Below are positions 1 through 5,167 of a stretch of 5,167 nt of DNA, in pieces. Source of the DNA: Planctomycetota bacterium (GTDB lineage: Bacteria > Planctomycetota > Phycisphaerae > WQYP01 > JAJZKY01); assembly GCA_021803885.1 (NCBI GenBank), contig JAJZKY010000407.1, positions 1-5,167 on the forward strand. Reading direction: 5' to 3'. Every line of letters starts with the position of its first letter. The stretch's first letter is position 1. The notes beneath the pieces were generated by a model. That model worked only from the letters and a program-made list of their open reading frames with translations, made no database searches and was not told where the DNA came from. The translations under genes and the position numbers were made by a program.

Positions 1-1999
<1,999 letters not shown>

Positions 2000-2228
2000 T
2001 TAACTAACTGTCTCCACCTTGTTGACTGTTAACTGTCCCAAAAAGATACTTCTTCTAACGGTGCCGAGCTGTTCATGCCGGGGAAAGACGCATAGCGAAC
2101 ATTTTGCGTCCATAAGAAACCTCTAGCAGGCAGGGAGCCCCTGCAGGAGTGCCGATACCGACAGTGTATATCATCATCTTTGGATACTCGCGTAAACGTG
2201 GCGAAAGAATTACGTTTCCCTTACGTAA
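2000..2228. promoter_or_regulatory. Divergent intergenic control region (putative)
   Basis: No credible coding. It lies between the leftward PHP-sqdB unit and the rightward structured RNA block, so it should hold a promoter for each. Visible elements: an 8-bp direct repeat TAACTGTC at 2005-2012 and 2030-2037 (25 bp apart, flanking the PHP ribosome site); a dyad GACGCA/TGCGTC at 2087-2092 and 2105-2110; a dyad AAACGT/ACGTTT at 2194-2199 and 2212-2217; a hairpin GCAGGG/CCCTGC at 2130-2144 with a 3-base loop; and the palindrome TTACGTAA at 2221-2228. Both dyads have 6-bp arms and a 12-bp spacer, a geometry seen at many dimeric-regulator operators. For rightward transcription, GATACT at 2183-2188 with CCGACA at 2158-2163 is a poor sigma-70 pair with a 19-base spacer. 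No convincing leftward promoter was seen. Functions are inferred from layout. Confidence 0.35.
2012..2020 (-). promoter_or_regulatory. Ribosome binding site of the PHP gene, long spacer
   Basis: The minus strand reads AAGGTGGAG here, a good Shine-Dalgarno match. The GGAG core is 12 bases from the ATG at 1999, longer than the usual 5-9. An in-frame TAA abuts the ATG, so no longer protein is possible. The internal ATG at 1933 has only an A-rich upstream stretch. The site therefore favours the 1999 start, moderately. Confidence 0.45.
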
Positions 2229-2328
2229 ATGAATCTGGCCATGCGTTTCGGCCAAGTCTGCATAACCTACTTGAGCGCCGTTGGCAATCAAGCCCGGCAA
2301 GGGTGGCGAGAACCTGTGGAAGCCGAGT

Positions 2329-2366
2329 CTCCGGTTGGGTGGGTGCGGCGCCATCGGCAGTCGGAG
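2329..2366 (+). other. Long hairpin within the candidate RNA
   Basis: Bases 2329-2337 pair with 2358-2366 (CTCCGGTTG with CAGTCGGAG) over 9 positions including a tandem G-U. After a 2-base bulge (2356-2357), GGTGG at 2338-2342 pairs with CCATC at 2351-2355, leaving an 8-base loop. Three of the 14 pairs are G-U in the plus transcript and would not pair in the minus one. AACC at 2311-2314 could pair with GGTT at 2333-2336 instead. Confidence 0.5.
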
Positions 2367-2390
2367 CGATGGAGCAATACCCCTTGGCAA

Positions 2391-2417
2391 GCGACCGCCG
2401 CCTCCAGAGGCGGTTGT
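2391..2417 (+). other. Nine-pair GC-rich hairpin within the candidate RNA
   Basis: GCGACCGCC at 2391-2399 pairs with GGCGGTTGT at 2409-2417 around a 9-base loop; two pairs are G-U in the plus orientation. A shifted alternative pairs CCGCCT at 2398-2403 with AGGCGG at 2408-2413 around a CCAG loop. Both foldings make this a stable local element. Confidence 0.5.
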
Positions 2418-2553
2418 GACGAGCGGCGGCTAAGGTGGCGAACGTCCCCGCAGTGCTTCGTACCGGACGGATTTTGCACCGGGATTGAGGCAAGCTCAGC
2501 GAAGGGAAAGGTCGACTGCTCCTGGCGGCTGTGGTTGGCATTGAACGCGCTGT

Positions 2554-2606
2554 CGAATGGGGCGGAGGAGCTCCCCGCGGAGAGGCCGCGGCGGAAGCCC
2601 CTATCG
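2554..2606 (+). other. Bulged long hairpin domain within the candidate RNA
   Basis: The outer stem pairs CG (2554-2555), AT (2557-2558) and GGGGC (2559-2563) with GCCCC (2597-2601), AT (2603-2604) and CG (2605-2606), with single-base bulges at 2556 and 2602. Inside, TCC plus CCGCGG (2572-2580) pairs with CCGCGG (2586-2591) and GGA (2593-2595), bulging C2592, around the loop AGAGG. That is 18 pairs in 53 bases, arranged as two stacked helices with an asymmetric internal loop. Confidence 0.55.
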
Positions 2607-2636
2607 GCCAGAACCGCGCCCTGTGAAATCCTATTC

Positions 2637-2728
2637 GGTGATCCAAACTACGTAGTAGTTGCACATTCTGGTACTCTGCGGCATGGGGAAACGTCCCCAC
2701 TACCAGGCTCGGCGACGGGACAATCACC
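2637..2728 (+). other. Three-way junction domain within the candidate RNA
   Basis: GGTGAT (2637-2642) pairs perfectly with ATCACC (2723-2728) and encloses two hairpins. Arm one is AACTAC/GTAGTT (2646-2651/2655-2660) around GTA. Arm two is CTGGTA/TACCAG (2668-2673/2701-2706), then a 10/1 internal loop, then TGGGGA/TCCCCA (2684-2689/2694-2699) around AACG. All four stems are six-pair and perfect. The closing stem may extend outward through 2630-2635 and 2729-2733 with bulges. Such nesting is hard to explain by chance or by coding. Confidence 0.6.
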
Positions 2729-2770
2729 AAGGGTTATTGGCCCCTCCTGTCGTAGGGCGTTACCTATGCC

Positions 2771-2863
2771 TCGCGCCGGCTTCTACACCCGCATTGATCC
2801 CATGCCCCGCGGACTTTACCGAAATGGACCCTTGGGCTTCCGGCAATCCCGCTTGTGGCGCGA
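2771..2863 (+). other. Long-range stem domain within the candidate RNA
   Basis: TCGCGCCG at 2771-2778 pairs with TGGCGCGA at 2856-2863 over eight positions (one G-U), closing about 77 bases. Inside, short pairings are possible, for example GCCC 2804-2807 with GGGC 2834-2837, but none dominates. CCCATG at 2799-2804 is the exact complement of CATGGG at 2910-2915, which sits in the loop of the next helix, so a pseudoknot is possible. Confidence 0.4.
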
Positions 2864-2864
2864 T

Positions 2865-2930
2865 GGGGTGGAGAAACTGGAACATCTGGGCGCGCCGCCG
2901 TCTCGCTTACATGGGTCGTCGATCCACTCC
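2865..2930 (+). other. Eight-pair helix near the 3' end of the candidate RNA
   Basis: GGGGTGGA at 2865-2872 pairs with TCCACTCC at 2923-2930, with one internal G-U (2867/2928), closing a 50-base loop. A short GGCG/CGCC stem (2889-2892/2896-2899) lies inside. The helix begins one base after the 2771-2863 domain ends, as stacked domains in a folded RNA would. Confidence 0.45.
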
Positions 2931-2965
2931 CCCACCGCTCGTACTAAGGCTGGCGTGTTGAGCCG

Positions 2966-2993
2966 CCTCGCTGGGGTTAGAGCGCGAGGTTTT
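2966..2993 (+). terminator. Terminator-like hairpin at the 3' end of the candidate RNA
   Basis: CCTCGC (2966-2971) pairs with GCGAGG (2984-2989) around a 12-base loop and is followed at once by TTTT (2990-2993). The stem is short and the loop large, so it would be a modest intrinsic terminator. On the minus strand the hairpin is followed by CGGC, not a T run, so it would act only on rightward transcripts. That agrees with a plus-strand RNA ending here, just before the convergent dynamin gene. Confidence 0.35.
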
Positions 2994-3021
2994 GCGTAAT
3001 CAGGTTCGCGTGTCCATGGGA

Positions 3022-4788
3022 TTACACAAGTGCGGAGACCTCCTGCTCCAATTCGTTTAGCCGCTCAAGGGCCAACTGCGCCGCGGGTGTTCCTTCCTCT
3101 TTGATCTTGCGTGCCCGCTCTAGCGCCTGTTCTGCAATGCGGCTGATTTCGTGCAGTAGCTTGCGAATTTCAACCTCCAGGTACCCCCGGCTTTCTTGGA
3201 TGCGATTGAAGACATCGTTTTGCACACGCGCGCTGTTCACTTCCAATAGATACCGTAGAAACTCCCGGGCCTCATTCGTGATCACCTTGCGCACGCCCGC
3301 AAACAGCAAGACAATGTCGGCAAGCCAGCGCAGAGGCGATGCGGGTTGTGCTGCGCCGACAAGGTCCTCGAAAATGAATTTGGAACGTATGCGGAATCCC
3401 TTTTCCGGATCGAGTGCATGGGGCATCCGCGCCAGTTCACTCAGGCCTGCTTCTGTCAGCCTTTGCAGGAAGTTGTTCCCCATCTTCACAAAGTGCAGGG
3501 CCACCGCACGATATTGACGCTCGCCTTCTTCTTGCTCAAGTTTGAGCCAAGGCGTGACTTCGCGGCGCGAAACCTCCTGAGCCAGACGCATCAGCCCGCG
3601 CCGATAACGCGGGCCGAAGCCGCGGGATATAGACGCTAACTCCTCGTTAAATTCTCTTTCCGATCGCGTCCATGCGGAAAGCAGGAAATGCTGGCGTCTT
3701 CCAAGGAAGAGGTCCGAGATTCGCTGCTGCTCCGCCAGAAAGAGAAAACTCAGTTCGCGCATGGAGCGCTCGGCCTCGCTGATGGTTTCCTTCATGAGCT
3801 GGATGCGCCGTTCAGATTCTTCAATGGGCCGCAGAAGCGCATCCCGATCCTCGTTGATGATCGCCAATAACTGCTCCCTTAGGCGTTGCACTCCTCGGTC
3901 GCAAGCGGCACGCACAAGGCTTCTGCCGGAGTCTTCGACAAGGTGATGCAGGCTCGCCAGGAGTTTTTCCCAGTCCCGTAACGGGCCGCAGCCTGCCATC
4001 CGTTCGCTGGCGCTCACCTCAAACACCTCACCGATGGGGCGCTGCAGCCGCTTTTCCAGCACGTCGCGCGTGAATTTCACCGCGGCTTCACGCTCCGCAT
4101 CGCTGGTGCGGTCGGCTTTGTTGATGACCAGAATTAGATCCTGAACTTGTTTGCCGACTGCTTCTACCAGCGCTAACTCCTCGCCCGCAATCGGCGGATC
4201 AGCTCCTACCACCACCAATGCCGCATCGATGTGTGGAATAAACGCCTGCGTGGTGGCGGAGTTTCCGGTGAAGACCGAACCCAACCCAGGCGTATCCACA
4301 AAGCACATGCCGGAGGACAACAACGGGCTGGGCACGAACACCTCTGCGCCGTCCACGCCCTTTTGATTTTCGGGGTTTCGTTCTTCGGTGACGTATTCCT
4401 GCAACTCGGAAATCACAACCTCACGCCACAATCCGTTCCGCATGCGCACACGCGCCTGAAGTTTGTCGCCGAAGCGAATCACGGTAGGCACCGCGGTGAC
4501 TGGAATAAACCCGGTTGGGACCACTTCATAGCCGACGAGAGCGTTCAGAAGCGTGGATTTGCCTCGCTTAAACTGGCCGACGCAAGCTGCGTAAAAGCGC
4601 CCTTCGGCGATCCGCCCCGCCAGCTCACGCGCCTCCTCGGCGACCGGCGCAGATCCAAGCTCCCGAGCCAAATCAGCAAGTCGCAAAAGACGGGAGGTGC
4701 CATCCAGTGCCGCAGGTGTCTCCGGGACAGGGCCGACGAAATCTTGCAGCGATTCACCCATTGCACGAACTCTCAAATCAGCGAGCAC
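3022..4788 (-). CDS. Dynamin-family large GTPase (bacterial dynamin-like protein)
   Basis: A 588-residue protein with an N-terminal dynamin GTPase domain and a helical C-terminal half. Family members bind and remodel membranes in a GTP-dependent cycle. Residues 71-78 form the P-loop GQFKRGKS. The G2 threonine lies in PVTAVPT (96-102), G3 is DTPGLG (165-170), G4 is NKAD (223-226) and a G5-like VSAS sits at 258-261. Residues about 300-420 are charged and strongly helical (stalk-like). LRWLADIVLLFAGVR (486-500) is a hydrophobic patch suited to a membrane-contact tip. Residues 540-588 look like a coiled coil. The GTG at 4786-4788 overlaps the DUF190 stop by one base (TAGTG) and has AGGG eight bases upstream. 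An ATG at codon 10 (4761) with GAGAG upstream is an alternative start. No partner dynamin paralogue is seen in the window. The exact membrane and role are unknown. Confidence 0.93.
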   Translation of the reverse strand: MLADLRVRAMGESLQDFVGPVPETPAALDGTSRLLRLADLARELGSAPVAEEARELAGRIAEGRFYAACVGQFKRGKSTLLNALVGYEVVPTGFIPVTAVPTVIRFGDKLQARVRMRNGLWREVVISELQEYVTEERNPENQKGVDGAEVFVPSPLLSSGMCFVDTPGLGSVFTGNSATTQAFIPHIDAALVVVGADPPIAGEELALVEAVGKQVQDLILVINKADRTSDAEREAAVKFTRDVLEKRLQRPIGEVFEVSASERMAGCGPLRDWEKLLASLHHLVEDSGRSLVRAACDRGVQRLREQLLAIINEDRDALLRPIEESERRIQLMKETISEAERSMRELSFLFLAEQQRISDLFLGRRQHFLLSAWTRSEREFNEELASISRGFGPRYRRGLMRLAQEVSRREVTPWLKLEQEEGERQYRAVALHFVKMGNNFLQRLTEAGLSELARMPHALDPEKGFRIRSKFIFEDLVGAAQPASPLRWLADIVLLFAGVRKVITNEAREFLRYLLEVNSARVQNDVFNRIQESRGYLEVEIRKLLHEISRIAEQALERARKIKEEGTPAAQLALERLNELEQEVSALV

Positions 4789-5156
4789 TACGCTTTCCCT
4801 GAAGTGGTCTCCTGTCCGTTCCCGGCTGCTCGTGAGTAGCGAATCACCTCGACGCGTGACATCGCAATCAGACCCTCCTCGATCATTTCGTCCAGATGGG
4901 GAATGAGCTTTGTGATCTGTTCTTCCTTATCGACGATGCTCAACATGATGGGCGCATCTTTTGAAAGCTTCCAGTGGTTCGCATGCCGGATGCGGGTGCT
5001 GGTTCCATAGCCCTCAATGCCCCTGAAGACGATGGCTCCGGCCATGCCCAGCTCCTGGCATTTGGCGAGGATGACCTGGTAAAGCGGCGTTGCGTGCCAT
5101 TTGTCAGCTTCGCCAAAATGAATGCGCAACATGCTTGCCTGATACTGCTCTTTCAT
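4788..5156 (-). CDS. DUF190 family protein (PII-like fold)
   Basis: A 122-residue cytosolic protein matching the DUF190 family from residue 9 on: LRIHFGEADKWHATPLYQVIL (10-30), then GMAGAIVFRGIEGYGTSTRIR (37-57), SKDAPIMLSIVDKEEQI (65-81) and the closing EEGLIAMSRVEVIRY (93-107). The family has a PII-like ferredoxin fold, is often encoded next to CrcB fluoride exporters, and has no firmly assigned biochemical role. Length is near the family norm of about 110, with a polar tail (109-122). The ATG at 5154-5156 is preceded by GAGG at 5164-5167 with seven bases between, a good start. A TGA at 5160-5162 could be the stop of a gene beyond the right edge, so this may be an internal gene of a longer operon. 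The TAG at 4788-4790 overlaps the GTG of the dynamin gene, so the two are probably coupled. Confidence 0.93.
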   Translation of the reverse strand: MKEQYQASMLRIHFGEADKWHATPLYQVILAKCQELGMAGAIVFRGIEGYGTSTRIRHANHWKLSKDAPIMLSIVDKEEQITKLIPHLDEMIEEGLIAMSRVEVIRYSRAAGNGQETTSGKA

Positions 5157-5163
5157 CGCTCAT

Positions 5164-5167
5164 CCTC
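5164..5167 (-). promoter_or_regulatory. Shine-Dalgarno of the DUF190 gene
   Basis: The minus strand reads GAGG seven bases before the ATG at 5156, at the very edge of the window. It supports this start over the internal ATG at codon 9. Confidence 0.5.

Larger units (their letters stand above)
2229..2993 (+). ncRNA. Large structured non-coding RNA, family unknown (candidate)
   Basis: A GC-rich block with no convincing protein in any frame but many perfect or near-perfect inverted repeats that nest and branch. Stems I can see include 2236-2240/2250-2254, 2270-2274/2288-2292 (with inner 2277-2279/2283-2285), 2329-2342/2351-2366, 2391-2399/2409-2417, 2419-2426 with 2448-2451 and 2457-2461, 2485-2489/2495-2499, 2554-2606, the three-way junction 2637-2728, 2771-2778/2856-2863 and 2865-2872/2923-2930, then a terminator-like hairpin at 2966-2993. 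G-U pairs inside stems (2334/2361, 2335/2360, 2339/2354, 2393/2415, 2867/2928) would be C-A mismatches in the opposite transcript, which favours the plus strand. The 5' end is uncertain (about 2190-2236). No tRNA, RNase P, tmRNA, SRP or rRNA signature and no group II intron domain V was recognised. It could be a new family, or a member of a large-RNA class such as GOLLD or ROOL whose consensus I cannot test here. Confidence 0.5.

Noticed and set aside
2221..2730. A 169-codon open frame on the minus strand, and a 105-codon one at 2073-2390
   Set aside because: Low-complexity Ser/Arg/Ala/Pro-rich translations with no family resemblance; both overlap the structured block.
2229..2993. Group II intron, RNase P RNA, tmRNA, SRP RNA or rRNA fragment
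   Set aside because: No domain V motif, no RNase P conserved core, no tRNA-like ends, no SRP core and no rRNA signature seen on either strand by eye. A covariance search would be needed to exclude diverged forms.
2229..2999. A 256-codon open frame on the plus strand
   Set aside because: No recognisable domain, composition heavy in Arg, Ser, Pro and Gly, no good ribosome site, and the underlying bases are taken up by nested inverted repeats that explain the lack of stops better.
2995..3025. A tRNA T-arm-like GGTTCG at 3003-3008
   Set aside because: No cloverleaf, anticodon arm or acceptor stem can be drawn around it.
4231..4839. A 202-codon open frame on the plus strand, and others within 3101-4906
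   Set aside because: All are shadows of the dynamin and DUF190 genes, whose motifs are unambiguous.

Overview
The window reads as a piece of a bacterial chromosome of moderate GC (roughly 55-58 % by eye). No lineage marker is present. The mix of genes (SqdB-type sulfolipid enzyme, PHP phosphoesterase, stand-alone dynamin-like GTPase, DUF190 protein) would suit Acidobacteriota or a similar free-living Gram-negative phylum, but that is a guess from context only.

All protein genes lie on the minus strand, in two pairs. The right pair runs leftward from 5156. It is a DUF190 (PII-like) protein followed by a 588-residue dynamin-family GTPase, joined by a 1-base stop/start overlap (TAGTG). The left pair runs leftward from 1999. 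It is a 399-residue PHP-domain metal phosphoesterase whose stop overlaps the start of a very well conserved UDP-sulfoquinovose synthase (sqdB/SQD1) in an ATGA junction; sqdB runs off the left edge after 267 codons. The left pair therefore belongs to sulfolipid (SQDG) head-group synthesis, with the PHP enzyme as an unexplained, translationally coupled partner.

Between the pairs (2000-3021) lies about 1 kb with no credible protein. Bases 2000-2228 look like a divergent control region holding the PHP-sqdB leader, two 24-bp dyads and a direct repeat. Bases 2229-2993 are dense in perfect or near-perfect inverted repeats that nest and branch. They include a three-way junction at 2637-2728, an 8-bp stem closing 2771-2863, an 8-bp stem closing 2865-2930 and a bulged long hairpin at 2554-2606. 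Several internal pairs are G-U only when the plus strand is transcribed, and the block ends in a hairpin followed by TTTT. My reading is a large (about 760 nt) structured non-coding RNA on the plus strand, opposite to every gene here and convergent with the dynamin gene. I could not assign it to a known family. It is the most interesting object in the window.
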